Source: Mugil cephalus (lineage: Eukaryota; Chordata; Actinopteri; Mugiliformes; Mugilidae). From it: a stretch of DNA of 64,000 bases. Each line of letters begins with the position of its first letter. Within the stretch, counting starts at the first letter, position 1. Of this stretch, positions 1 to 11,300 are shown one piece after another. The notes under the pieces were generated by a model. The model made no database searches and had not been told where the DNA came from. It worked only from the letters and a program-made list of their open reading frames with translations. The DNA lies in contig NC_061771.1 of the NCBI RefSeq assembly GCF_022458985.1, positions 31,511,764 through 31,575,763 of the forward strand, read 5' to 3'. Position numbers and translations under genes: made by a program.

Positions 1-2671
1 TTCTTCTATCTCTTTCTACATCAACTGGCACGGCGATGGTTTTGGGGAGTCTCAACTTTTTCCTTGCACTTTTATTGCTTACAAAGAGTTGCTTTCGTAA
101 CTCTTTGTAAGGGAGGGTTACCTACAGAGCGGCATGGCCATTGTTTACACACGCGACCAGCTGATAGCGCTTAGTAAACCTGTACTGCCGCCCAGAGCCA
201 GGCCTGTAATCCCGGAGGAGTTAGGGAGTTGACGCTGTGGTTGCAGGGCTGGAAGGGAGGTGAAAGCTAAGAAGAGGAAATACAAGCCAGCCGTTCCTGG
301 GATCATCATGGGGAACGTTCGCTCTCTCTCAAACAAGACGGACGAGCTAGCAGCGCTGATCAACAGCAAATTCCGCGAGTGCAGCTTATTGTGTTTTATG
401 GAGACATAGTTGCACTCGCACATCCCGGACCGCAGCATCGCAACACCTAGCTTTGTACCTGTGTGGGCGGACAGAGACGTGACTTCTAGCGGTAAGAAGA
501 AGGGAGGTGGGATTGCGCTGTATGTGAATGAGCGGTGGTGCAACCCTGGACACATCTGCGTCTATGTACCCCAAATGTGGAGCTATTGGCTGTAGGATTG
601 CGTCCTTATTATTTGCAGAGGGAGTTCACTTCCCCCATTGTGATCACCGTCTACTTCCCCCCATCAGCCGACGCTGAGGTGGCTGCTGACGTCATCAACA
701 CCACTGTCTCCCGTCTGCAGGCGCAGCAGCCTAATTTGTTTATGGTGATTAATGGGGACTTCAGCCACGTCACCTTGGACAGAACACTTACAGACTTCAC
801 CCAGTATGTTGATTGTCACACCCGTGACACCCGCAATGCATACAGTACAACTGCCTACCCCCACTAGGCAGGTCTGATCACAACCTTGTCCTGCTCATCC
901 CAGTACGTCCCTCTTGTCCAACGGCAGCCTGTGTCCAAAAGGAATAAGGAAGTGGACACAGGAGTCTGAGGAGGCCCTGCAGGACTGCTTTGAGTTCACC
1001 GACTGGGAGGCCCTCTGTCAGCCTCATGGGGAAGATATCAGCAGCATGGCAGACTGCATCTCAGATTATATCAAATTCTGTGAGAACTCTGTCATACTCC
1101 CCAGCACTGCCTGCTGTTTCGCCAACAATAAACCATGGATCACCAACGACCTGAAGATTCTCACTACACTTCTCCCCCCTGTCACTCCCCCCAAAGGCTG
1201 CAGGACCTGATGGCATCAGCCCCAGGACACTGAGGACCAGTGCCGGCCAGGTGTCTGCTGTTCTCCAACATCTCTTCTTCCTGAGCCTCAGCCTGGAGGG
1301 GGTACTGCATCTGTTGAAGGCCTCCTGCCTTGTTCCCGTTGCCAGGAAGTCATCTCCATCTGGCCTCAGTGATTACCGTCCAGTGACCCTTACATCCCAT
1401 GTACTGGTGCTGGAGAGGTTGGTGCTGGTCCACCTAAGGCCACAGGTGAGATGGTCTTTAGACCCCCTACAGTTTGCCTACCAGCCGAGTCTGGGGGTGG
1501 ATGACGCTGTCATCTATCTGCTGCAGCTCACTCACTCACTCACACCTGGATGGTGGTGGAGGCTCATTGAGAATCACTTTCTTTGATTTCTTCAGCGCCT
1601 TCAACACCATCCAGCCTTTGTTGCTGGGTGGGAAGCTGCAGTTGATGGGTGTTGGTGCATCCACTGTCTCCTGGATCACTGACTACCTGACAGACAGGCC
1701 ACAGTTTGTGCGTCTGGGAAGTGTCCTGTCTGACGTGGTGGTGAGTGGTGTGGGAGGCCGACAGGGGACTGTGCTCACTCCTTTACTGTTCACCTTATAC
1801 ACCACTGACTTTCAACACAACTCTGAGTCATGACACATCCAGAAATTTTCTGATGACTCTGCAGTTGTGGGGTGTATAAGCGGTGGAGGAGGAGTATAAA
1901 GGACTGGTGGACAGATTTGTGGAGTGGGCTGGAGGAATCACCTGCTGTTTAACTTGGACAAGACCAAAGAGATGGGGATTGACTTCAGGAGGAAGTGAAC
2001 AGATCCTCAGCCCCTCAGCATCCTTGGCAGGGATGTGGATGTGCTGAAGGAGTACAAATACCTAGGAGTGACCATCGACAGCAGACTGAACTGGAGGACC
2101 AACAGTACAGCTGTGTACAAGAAGGGCTGCAGCAGACTCTACTTCCTGAGGAAGCTGAGATCCTTCACCGTGTGCAGTAAGATGCTGGAGATCTTCTACT
2201 AGTCTGTTGTGGCCAGCACCCTCTGGCTCTGTAATTGGCTACACACAGGAAACTTTTGAAGTGGTGGTGGAGAGGAGGACACTAAACAAACTGTTATCAA
2301 TCATGGATAATCCTGGCCATCCTCTCCACCAGACGATAGACAGACAACAGAGCTCCTTCTCCAAGAGACTTAGAGAACTCCGTTGTCTCAAAGAACACTA
2401 CAGGAAATCATCCCTGCCTCAATTTACACGCCTGTTTAATTCCTCATCGGTATGTGACAGATAACACTGTAGACATTATTTCTACTCCCTCCTTTTTATT
2501 CACTTATTTCAACTCACTTATTCCATACTCTTGTAAATATTGGGTAAATAGTTCATTGTTATTTTTTTCCTGTTATGTTGTATGTATGGTGTTAAGTGAC
2601 TGTACAATGCTGCTGCAACTGTCAAATTTCCCAGTTTGGGATAAATAAAGCATCTATCTATCTATCTATCT
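1..2671 (+). mobile_element. L2-like non-LTR retrotransposon (5' end outside window), decayed
   Basis: A LINE in the intron just before the first tail exon of receptor gene A. Translated pieces in order show an APE-type endonuclease (GNVRSLSNKTDELAALI from about 309; a degraded catalytic stretch INGDFSHV near 750) and a reverse transcriptase (DYRPVTLTSHV near 1370, FFDFFSAFNTIQPLLL near 1580, TVLTPLLFTLYTTDF near 1770), with the C-terminal part to about 2440. Stops and frameshifts break the frame many times, so it is dead. The 3' end is GGGATAAATAAAG followed by a short (ATCT)n tail ending near 2671, typical of L2-type LINEs. Gene E at 39,466-39,490 shows the matching site without an insertion. 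Assignment to L2 rather than another CR1-group clade is inference. Confidence 0.8.
78..111. repeat. 13-bp perfect hairpin in the LINE 5' region
   Basis: CTTACAAAGAGTT (78-90) is followed by an 8-base loop and then its exact reverse complement AACTCTTTGTAAG (99-111). It lies upstream of the endonuclease coding part of the LINE. It could be an RNA stem-loop of the element; no function is known to me. Confidence 0.6.
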
Positions 2672-2718
2672 CATAAATAAAGTTGTACTTGTCTGACTTT
2701 ATCTTTGTATCTTCACAG

Positions 2719-3651
2719 ATTGGGCGGACATGAAAACACACGTGCAGTATACCAATGTCAACGTATGCAGACGCAGCTAGGTCAGTGCCTCCTCTGGATA
2801 ATCAGTCCAATCTGAACATACTCACATGATTCACATGTGTTTACACCTCATTGAGAAGTAAATGCTCCTTTTAACTCAGAGCGTACCTGAGAATCATCAG
2901 TTTGATGGTTTGTTCAGTGTCACAATAAACTGCTGATAGTTGACTGCACATCCACTTTAATAACAGGAAATACTCAAATCTGAGTCTGTGGGAATTTGAT
3001 CAGTTTTTGAAGAATTTCCAGTCGTCACCTTTGATCATGACCTGTGGGTAGTGACTGAAAGAATGACATCAAGATTACAAGCAGCTGAAATGAGGTTCCT
3101 CTGAAGGGTGACTGGGCTCAGCCTTAGAGACAGGGTGAGGAGCTTGGACTTTCAGAAGGAGCTCAGAGTAGAACCACTGCTCCTTCGCATTGAAAGGGTC
3201 CAGCTGAGGTGGTTCAGGCTTCTTGTTTGGGTGCCCCCATGACTGCTTCCCTTTGGAGGTTTACCAGGCAGGTCAGTCAGGAGGAGAGCCCAGGTCAGAC
3301 CCAGAACTCAGTGGAGGGATTATATATCTCTGGCCTGGGAACGCCTCGGGATCCACCAGGAACAACTGGAATGTTTTGTTGGGATGAAGGACATCTGGAG
3401 TTCTTTACTTGGCCTGTAGCCACCGAGACCAGTTCAGATAAACAGACAGAGAATGAATGAATGAATGAATGAATGAATGAATTAATGTAAATTTTGAGGA
3501 GCATTGGACCGTCTCTTACTTCCTGTGTTTTGTGTTGCTTTCTCTGCAGGGGGAGAATTTCTCAAGTTCATCTTGGACCAGTTGCTGTTATCTGACAACA
3601 GTCTGTTATATGAACCCAAGGCTCCTTCAGGAACCTCTGATGAGCAACTGA
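2719..3651 (+). CDS. SLAM-like Ig receptor gene A, 3' tail exons only
   Basis: Two exons homologous to the tail exons of genes B, C and E. Exon 2719-2780 (62 nt) is preceded by TCTTCACAG and followed by GTCAGTG. Exon 3550-3651 follows TTTCTCTGCAG. The upstream exons are outside the window, beyond the LINE insertion. In the reading frame favoured by copy comparison the first exon encodes an ITIM-like VQYTNV motif but ends in TAG (2778-2780), so the tail would stop there. In the other frame it stays open. The GTGAGT donor that follows the second exon in the other copies is GAGAGT here, so that exon could not be spliced onward and would run into a TGA. The gene may be active with a shortened tail or may be decaying. 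Confidence 0.5.
3000..3480 (+). mobile_element. RTE/Rex3-like LINE 3' fragment (unit A)
   Basis: Translation gives the C-terminal part of a fish RTE-type reverse transcriptase: MTSRLQAAEMRFL, then SLRDRVRSLDFQ, then VEPLLLRIERVQLRWF, with frameshifts. It ends in the AGATAAACAG and (AATG)n tail characteristic of Rex3-like elements (3432-3483). It is 5'-truncated and dead, and lies in the intron upstream of the second tail exon. The same insertion is present in all five units, so it predates the array. Confidence 0.75.
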
Positions 3652-4323
3652 GAGAGTTCATTAATCTGAGTTGATTAGATTGAAACCAAGTGATCAGTTG
3701 TTGAGTGTTAAAGTATCAGCTGTTAAATATCAGATGTAAGGAGAGTGTTGGAGCTGAACGAGAGGAGATTCTACAGTCGGCACTTGAAGCTCCTTCAAGA
3801 GTTTTTGACATTGTTGTTTCATGCAATAAACCTCTTTTAAATATAAGAGAAGACTTGTCAGCGGTGATGACTTCTTTACATCAACATATTAACATACAAC
3901 ACTTTCTACAAGGTTCACTTCTATTTTTGTCTCTGTGCTGTGAAGTCATTCCTTATCAAAGTCAGGGAAGTCTCCATTTTTAAATCAATCACTTTGTTTA
4001 CTTCCTGTTAAAACACTGAATGAATTACAGATCTGTAATAAAGTCCACAGCATTGTGATGTAATGTGAAATGTGTTCTCTACTTTATGTGTGTGAACCAC
4101 TCAAACAAACAGGAGCTGAATAATTAAAGAAAGTTCACATAAAATTGAATCTGGTGTTGAACATGTTTGCTTTTGTCATCTTTCCACGGGTGGAGGAGTG
4201 GACACTCAAAGGTTAAAATGCACAGAGAAAACGTTATGTGAGAATGTGAGCTCTGTGGTTGGTTTTTATAAAAATATAAGACAGTTTCTAGGTTTTGTCA
4301 TGAGCTGATCATGTCTCTTATAG

Positions 4324-4436
4324 ATGCTGAGCTGTGGTCGACCAGACCGACGGACAGAGACAGTGCAGCGCTGCTTTCATCCGCCATGTACTGGTTTAAA
4401 TGGAACAGGAAGACCTATGTGGTTTTCCTCCTCTAA
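4324..4436 (+). other. Conserved possible exon or ORF block (unit A), unassigned
   Basis: A block kept in units A to D, preceded by a good acceptor (GTCTCTTATAG). If joined in phase 1 to the 3550-3651 exon it encodes AELWSTRPTDRDSAALLSSA and on to a TAA at 4434-4436. A second frame starting at the ATG is also open. I do not recognise either product. An AATAAA near 4036 followed by GT-rich sequence lies upstream of it, so it may be outside the transcript. Confidence 0.3.
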
Positions 4437-4559
4437 CACAGACAGACGTCTGTCAACCAGAACATTACAAAAAGCAAAAACAAGTTTATTTTCAGTTACG
4501 TTGTTCAGGTAAGTTGTTGTTAGCTCTCAGCTGATTCAGTTACTCCCACTCCTTTCTAC

Positions 4560-4920
4560 TTGTGCCACTGTTTTGACAGATGAGACCAGAGTAGAATAGT
4601 TTGGTTTAAATGTTTGGGCATCGTCATGTTTGGAGATGAACAAACACTGCATTCCAGCATCAGAACCTCATCCCTCCATGAAACATGGGGGCGTTAATGT
4701 CCTGGTTTGTTCTTGTTCTGCTGCATCTGCTCATCATTGATGGACCAATGAACTGTGAATTCTACCAGTGAACTCTAAAAGAAAATGTCAGGACATGAGT
4801 CCATGAGCTGAATGTGAAGAGAAACTGGGTCATGGAGGAAGACAACGAGCCCAAGAACACCAGTGGTTCTCCAGTAGAACGGTTAAAGAAGAAAAGACAC
4901 TGATCAGCTGTTATCACAAA
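4560..4920 (+). mobile_element. Tc1-like transposase remnant (unit A)
   Basis: Decayed Tc1 transposase pieces in + orientation: TDETRVE near 4575, MKHGGVNVLV near 4680, and NWVMEEDNEPKNTS followed by ERLKKK near 4830-4900, matching the DDE transposase core (SDETKIELFG, KHGGGS, WVMQQDNDPKHTSK). It carries stops and deletions and no terminal repeats are seen. The same fragment follows genes B, C and D. Confidence 0.7.
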
Positions 4921-5225
4921 CATTTAGTTACAAGGACTCACATAGTTTTACACCTCACAGATATGAGCAAATCATTACTTTTCTTGAATATTTAAATATA
5001 GTTAAGTACAATATTTCTGATTGATGTGTTTGTTTGGGTTCTCTTTGTCTACTTTCAGTCTGCTGAGGTTTTGAATCATTTTTATGAAGAAACAAAGAAA
5101 GTTGTGAAGGGTCCATAAACTTCTAAGCAGCACGTATGTACAGTAAATATCTGTTGATCAAGTCTTTGTGGTATCAGCAACATTCTGATGAAGAGAAATA
5201 CGAAAATAACTCCTTCCTGCAGCTG

Positions 5226-5368
5226 AAGTAAACCCCCCCGCCCACAATGATCTAATGGTTCAGTCCCGTCTATAAACTTGAGACCAGAGTCAGTCCTCTA
5301 CTGTCTTCACGGATCAGCTTCACTTCACCATGTCTGTTTCCATTTAATGGTGCTTTATGTCTCCAGTG
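5226..5368 (+). promoter_or_regulatory. Conserved 5' flank of receptor gene B with TATA-like box
   Basis: A block beginning with a C-rich run and CCCGCCCACAATGATC is repeated just upstream of every start codon in the array (near 15,660, 26,145 and 34,620). In unit B it contains TATAAAC at 5271-5277, about 98 bases before the ATG; the other units read TCTAAAC there. Conservation and position suggest the core promoter and 5' UTR. No transcript evidence is available. Confidence 0.35.
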
Positions 5369-8300
5369 ATGGAGCCACGGAGGACCATCATCTTCCTCTT
5401 CTTAGGTAAGTCTCCATGGAAAATCTGAGACTTTTCGCTGAGCTGATGGAAGGAAACAGAGTAGAAACATGAAGAGCTTCTCTGGCTTAGAATAAATATC
5501 ATTACAGATCATTCTGCTGCTTCTCTTTACTGGGGATTTGAGATCAGTGATCAACTTTTCCCTTCTTCACATTTCTTCCTCTACATGTGAATGAAACATG
5601 AAGCCAGTGACTGTTAAATCTCATCAGATGATCACTGAATAAAATTAGAGAATTTCTTTCTTTAGTCTCATCACTTGTTTTGTTTTTAATCTTAAAGAAA
5701 GAGAGTAACAACAAGCAACAAGACACTAGACTGATTATTAGAACCTGGAGCTGTGCTTGTTGCTGCAGACATCGTACATCATGGTGAAATAAAGAGATTC
5801 AGGAAGAGGCTGAAAGTAGCTCCGACTGGTCAGACCTAACGATGACGTAGCTAAAGACAGAACCTGACAACGCTGCAGCAGACTTCCTGTTCATGTTGAT
5901 CAGAGGCTGAGACTTGATATTTACTGTCATGTCTCTTTATGTTTTACAGTGATTAGATTGTCTGAAACTGAGGAGGTGAAGAAGAACCTGACAGGAACTG
6001 TGGGAGGGAACATCACAATACCTGACCCTGTGATGGAGAAAGGATTTCTGTCATATGGAGTAAACCCAATTGCTCTGGTGAATACAATGGGACTTGATAT
6101 ACAAGAGGACATTTACATGAACAAACTTCACTGGGACCAAACCACTGGACTCTTTACACTCACAGGTCTGAAGAAGAACGACTCAGGAGTTTATTCTGTT
6201 GGCTCTAGAAAAGGAAGAACTTCCACCACATCTTATAAACTCTCAGTGTTTGGTAAGTTCCATTTCTTCGTGTCTTGGTGCTGTCATTGTTCTAATAACA
6301 TCCACATCCTGTTCATATGCTGCTGCTTGATCTGGGAATCCTCCACTTAGAGTCAACACTTCAGTCCTGGTTGGTTTGGTGACACCTGTAGTTTCTGGTT
6401 CTGGTTGATTGTAAAGGTCAAGTTCTACTGTGTTCTTAATAATGACTGCTGCAGAGATCTGTCTGTCTATTGTTTTTTAATCTGAGTGTTTAATGCTTTG
6501 ATGATTCACAGACTTTTATTCAAATGAAAATCTTTGAGACTTTAATGTCAGTGATCACATTCAGACCAACAAGCATCAATATTGAAAAACAGATGAAAAC
6601 AAGAGCAACTGGACTTGTAGAGTTTCTAGAAGATGTTTCATATCCTGGACCATAAATTAAAAATCTTTCCTCTAAAACATGTCCTGAACCAATGAACCAC
6701 TGTAAAGAGAAGAGAGGAGCCACTCTGGGACAACTGAACCAGGAGTCTCTTCAGTTTGACTTCCTGTTTTATGAACTATATGTGCCCCATGCACCACTCT
6801 CCACTGGAGATCCACACTTTGTTTCTCTAACCTGTAACTTACATTGATTAACTTAAGCACAAAAAAGAACAAGTAAATACAGAGAATGTTTGTATTTAAT
6901 AAGCTGCACTTTAAAAATGAAATTCTTAAGAAATAAGTGTAGTAGTTTGGGCTCATGTCTGTCTGCTGTTTAGTCCTGAGTCTCAGTGTTGTGTTCTGTT
7001 CACTTCTCTGAATGAAACAGTGGATAAATTAGAGATAACAGTTGTTACTATGTAAATTTTTCACATTTTGTAAATTCCTGCTGTGGGCCAGATCAGATCC
7101 TCTGGAGGGCCACGTTTGGCTCGTGGGTCGTTTGTTTAACACCTGTGACATAAATTCATGCTGGATTATCGGCCAGTCTGCTGCTCACTATGTTCCCAAA
7201 GTGGCTCTAAAAAGACCTTTGGAGAAAGACCAGATCAAAACAGTCTCCTCCAACTACAGGTCAAATAAGTTTCTCTTCATATTTAAACCCAAACTCCCAC
7301 TAGACTAAGACCTGAAGACGTGGATGAAACATTTTCAAGAAACTCTCCAAGTTCAGTTTGTCTTGTTTTCTGCTTGTTCTGGATAAACCATGTGTACAAA
7401 AGGCTGTGTTATTTTCTGTATGTGTTCTGCACCACATCCCGTTGGGGCACTGTGATCACGTGATCACGCGTCCGCAGAATGTTCTATATAACGCGCGGCC
7501 GCGTGGTCACGCGGTCAGGTCCCCACAGTGTTGTGCACCCGCAGCAATCACAAACTCTAATATACACAGTTCGTTCGTCTACGTTCATTCCCGGAGCCGG
7601 TGCTTTAAAGAGTGTGTGACTGTGAAAGAGGTGAGTGTTTGTGTCTGTTAAAATGCATCGGTTCGCTTGTTAATTTTTATCTGTGGATAACGGTGATGTT
7701 GCATTGAATTAGCAGCTGTATGATAAGCATGCTAAGTTAGCGGTGGCTTGTTAGCCTCATATACGCTTTGCTTCTGTAGAAGGTCTTGAGGAGTCTAGTA
7801 CAGACGCCAAATGACCTCAGTCTCCTCAGGAACAACATCCTGCTTTGTCATTTACTGTAGAGGGCGTCACTATTATGAGACCAGTCCGGTTTATTGTTGA
7901 TGTGGACCCCAAGGAACTTGTACGTGTCCACAATCTCCACCTCATCACCCTGGATGGTGACTGGGACAGGACTCCTCCGGTTCCTCCTGTAGTCCACCAC
8001 CACCACCTCCTTAGTCTTGCTGATGTTGAGTTGTAGGTGGTTCCGGTTACTCCACTCAACAAAGCTCTCGATCAGTCCTCCGTACTCCTTCTCCTCGTCA
8101 TTGGTGATACATCCGACTATGGAAGAGTCATTGGAAAACTTTTGGAGGTGGCTGGTGCCGGAGTTGTAGAAGTCGGAGGTGCAGAGGGTGAAGAAGAATG
8201 GTGCCAGTACCGTTCCTTGGGGCACCCCTGTGTTGCTCGTCAGTACCTCTGATGTGCAGCCATCCACCCTGACATACTACGGTCGTCCTGTGAGGTCGTC

Positions 8301-11300
8301 CAGAATCCAGGCAGCCATGTCAGGGTAAAGATGCATGTCCAGTAGCTTGTCTCTCAAGAGGATGGGTTGGATGCTGTTTAAGGCACTGGAGAAGTCAAAC
8401 AAAGTGACTCTCACAGTGCTTACAGCACTCTCCAGATGAGACAGGGCCTTATGAGTGAGGAAAATGATGGCATCCTCATCACCCATGAGTTGCCGGTTAG
8501 TAAACTGCAGAGGGTCCAGGAAAACAGACAGCGGATCCCTCAGGTGCAGGAGAACCAACCTCTCAAATGACTTCATAACATGTGATGTTAATGCCACTGG
8601 CCTGTAGTCATTGGGAGCACTGGGACGTCCCTTCTTTGGTACTAGAACGATGCAAGAGGTCCAAAGGTCGGGTAACTTCATCAACCTCAGGGAGAGGTTA
8701 AAGAGATGCTGAAAGATTCCAGCCAGCTGCCCAGCACACACCCTGAGGAGCCTGGGGTTGATGGAAAACTCTCTCTGTGCCTGGCAGGAGGTGAGGGTGA
8801 GGCCATGGGTGGTGGATGATGGGGGGACTGTGGTGATATGCAAGGGGGTGACGGAGACATAGATCCAGATATGTTATGTTGTAGCCGTGTGCTCATTGTT
8901 ATCAACTCCCTTTGTTTTCAGAACCACACAAACAAATCCTGAAAGACCCATTATCTCTCTTCACTGTTATTGATCCCCGATCTTGGTATAAGAATTCCTG
9001 CATCACCTCCAGCTTTCTTCCTTCCTTGCCTTAACATCCTGGCCTTGAAGTGGTGTCCTGGCCGACATTCCTGATTGCATGTGGTGATAAATTTCGAACT
9101 GCCCTCCTACCGTTTCTCCCTTTGTGCCACTTACCCATCAACACTCACCCACACCATGACCTGGATGACTGAGAACCTCCAGACAACAAACATCAATGTG
9201 AAAATGTTTCCTCTTGACTTTCCCTGATGAACCTGAGTAAAGGCAGTGATTGAAGTGTAGTTTGTAAAATCAGGGGTCTTCATGTCTCTTTCCTCTGCAG
9301 ACCCTGTCCCATCTCCTGCAGTGGGAAAACTAAATTTGAGCTCTGAGAGCTGCTCCCTGCTGTGTTCTGTGGCTGAAGAGACCACACTGTCCTGGTACAA
9401 AGACGAGGAGATCCTGAACCAGAGCAGCTCTGCTGTCTCTCTGCTTCTCTCTGTACACGAGCACGACTTCAGCTCTTCATTCAGATGTGTGGCTTCCAAC
9501 CCTGCAGAGAACAAGACTCTTCCAGTCAATGTGACAATGTTCTGTGGAGGAAAAATGAGCCAAGGATCAGACAACCCAGACCAAAGACATCGTAAGAGTC
9601 ATTCTAAAAATGAACTCTCAATTTTTTAATGGTTTTTGTTGTAACATATTTTATTTCTTTATTCAACAGATTTGATGCCCATTATAATCTCTGTCATCGT
9701 TGGTGTTGTTCTTGTTGGACCGGCTGCCTGGTTCATCAGATTCAAGTATCCTCACATAAAGAAAACAATGAGTCAAACACAAGGCAGGTTTCAGCTCTGT
9801 TACTATTTAATGCCACTGATTAGATTTTAAATGAATATGTTTGATCCCGTTTTAATAATATTTCAAAGTACGATAATGCAGTTATATCTCTGGTGTCTGG
9901 ACTACATCTATTCTCTGAGTTTCTAAATCTGGTCACATTTCTGATCTTTTTTAAACCCATCATACATGTTAACCTTTTATTACGACGTTCTTGCGTCATA
10001 GAGTCTCATTCTTCTAAATGTTTTATTGTCTTTATTGTAACTGTCAAACTCTGAGTAATCCTAATACTGAACCTACAGAAACTGCTTCATAAAGTTGCAC
10101 TTGTCTGACTTCATCTTTCTATCTTCGCAGATTGGGCGGACATGAAGACATACGTACAGTATACCAACGTCAACGTATGCAGACGCAGTCAGGTCAGTGC
10201 CTCCTCTAGATAATCAGTCCAATCTGAACATACTGACATGATTCACATGTGTTTACGCTCACTGTCATTTAGGAGAAAATACTCCTTTTAACTCAGAGTG
10301 TACATGAGAATCATCACAGTTTGATGGTTTTTTCAGTGTCACAATAACCTGCTGATAGTTGACTGCGCATCCACTTTAAAAACAGGAACTACTGAAGTCT
10401 GATTCTGTTGAGTAAAGACAACTGGACTTGTAGGATTTCTTGAAGACGTTTCGCCACTCATCCGAGTAGCTTCTTCAGTTCTGAGACTAGTTGGAAATTG
10501 AGGTTTAAACAGGAAAAAACTCTGTGGGTACAACTCACCACGAACTTGCTTGAACAGAAACTGGGGTCACTATTTCCATAATGGCTGGTACTTACCTGTC
10601 GTGAAAGGGGGGCTGTGTGCCTAGGCTACTTACCCTATGAATGGAGCACTAATGAGGCTATTGTCAGTGGGAGCCTGGAGGCTCAAAGTGTGAATGTTGT
10701 TGAAACTTCTTGGGGACAGAAATCAAAACTGAGTTATAAATGGATGGCAAATTAAATCTCAGTCCACCTCCTCTGTTTTGGAGAAGGTTTTTTCTACTTC
10801 GACCTAGATGGCTTCCTTTACTCCTCCCCCAAACCATCTGTCCTCTCTGGCCAGGACTTTGACGTTGGTATATTCAAAGCAGTGTCCTTTGTCCTTCAGG
10901 TGGAGGTGGACTTCTAAGTCATTTCCTGATGAGCTGGCTCTCCTTTTTGTGGATGGGTTGTTTAGTTTCTTCAATGTACAAGTCTGTACATTCCTCACTA
11001 CACTGAGCAGCAACACAACATTACTCTGTTTTTGTCTGGGTGTTTTGTCTTTGGGGTGGACCAGTTTCTGTCTTAGTGTGCTGCCAGGTTTGAAATAAAC
11101 TGGGATGTGGTGTTTTCCGAAAATTCTCCTCAGTTTCTCTGATACACCAGCTATGTAAGGGATGATGATGTTCTTCCTCCTGCTGTGCTCCTCTTCCCTG
11201 TCTTTCCTGGGATATCTTTTTGAGCCTTTGGCAAAGGCCCAGTTGGGATATCCACATGTTTTGAGGGTTTGTTTGATGTGTTGTCCCTCCTTGTACTTTC

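Noticed and set aside
5949..6350. Single-exon 133-residue protein starting at the ATG before 5950
   Set aside because: The ATG arises only by starting in the intron's last bases; the acceptor AG at 5948-5949 and the GTAAGT donor at 6253 show it is an internal V-type exon.
10804..11257. Plus- and minus-strand frames around 10.8-11.7 kb as host genes
   Set aside because: All fall within the Penelope-like element and match its reverse transcriptase, linker or GIY-YIG parts or their complements.
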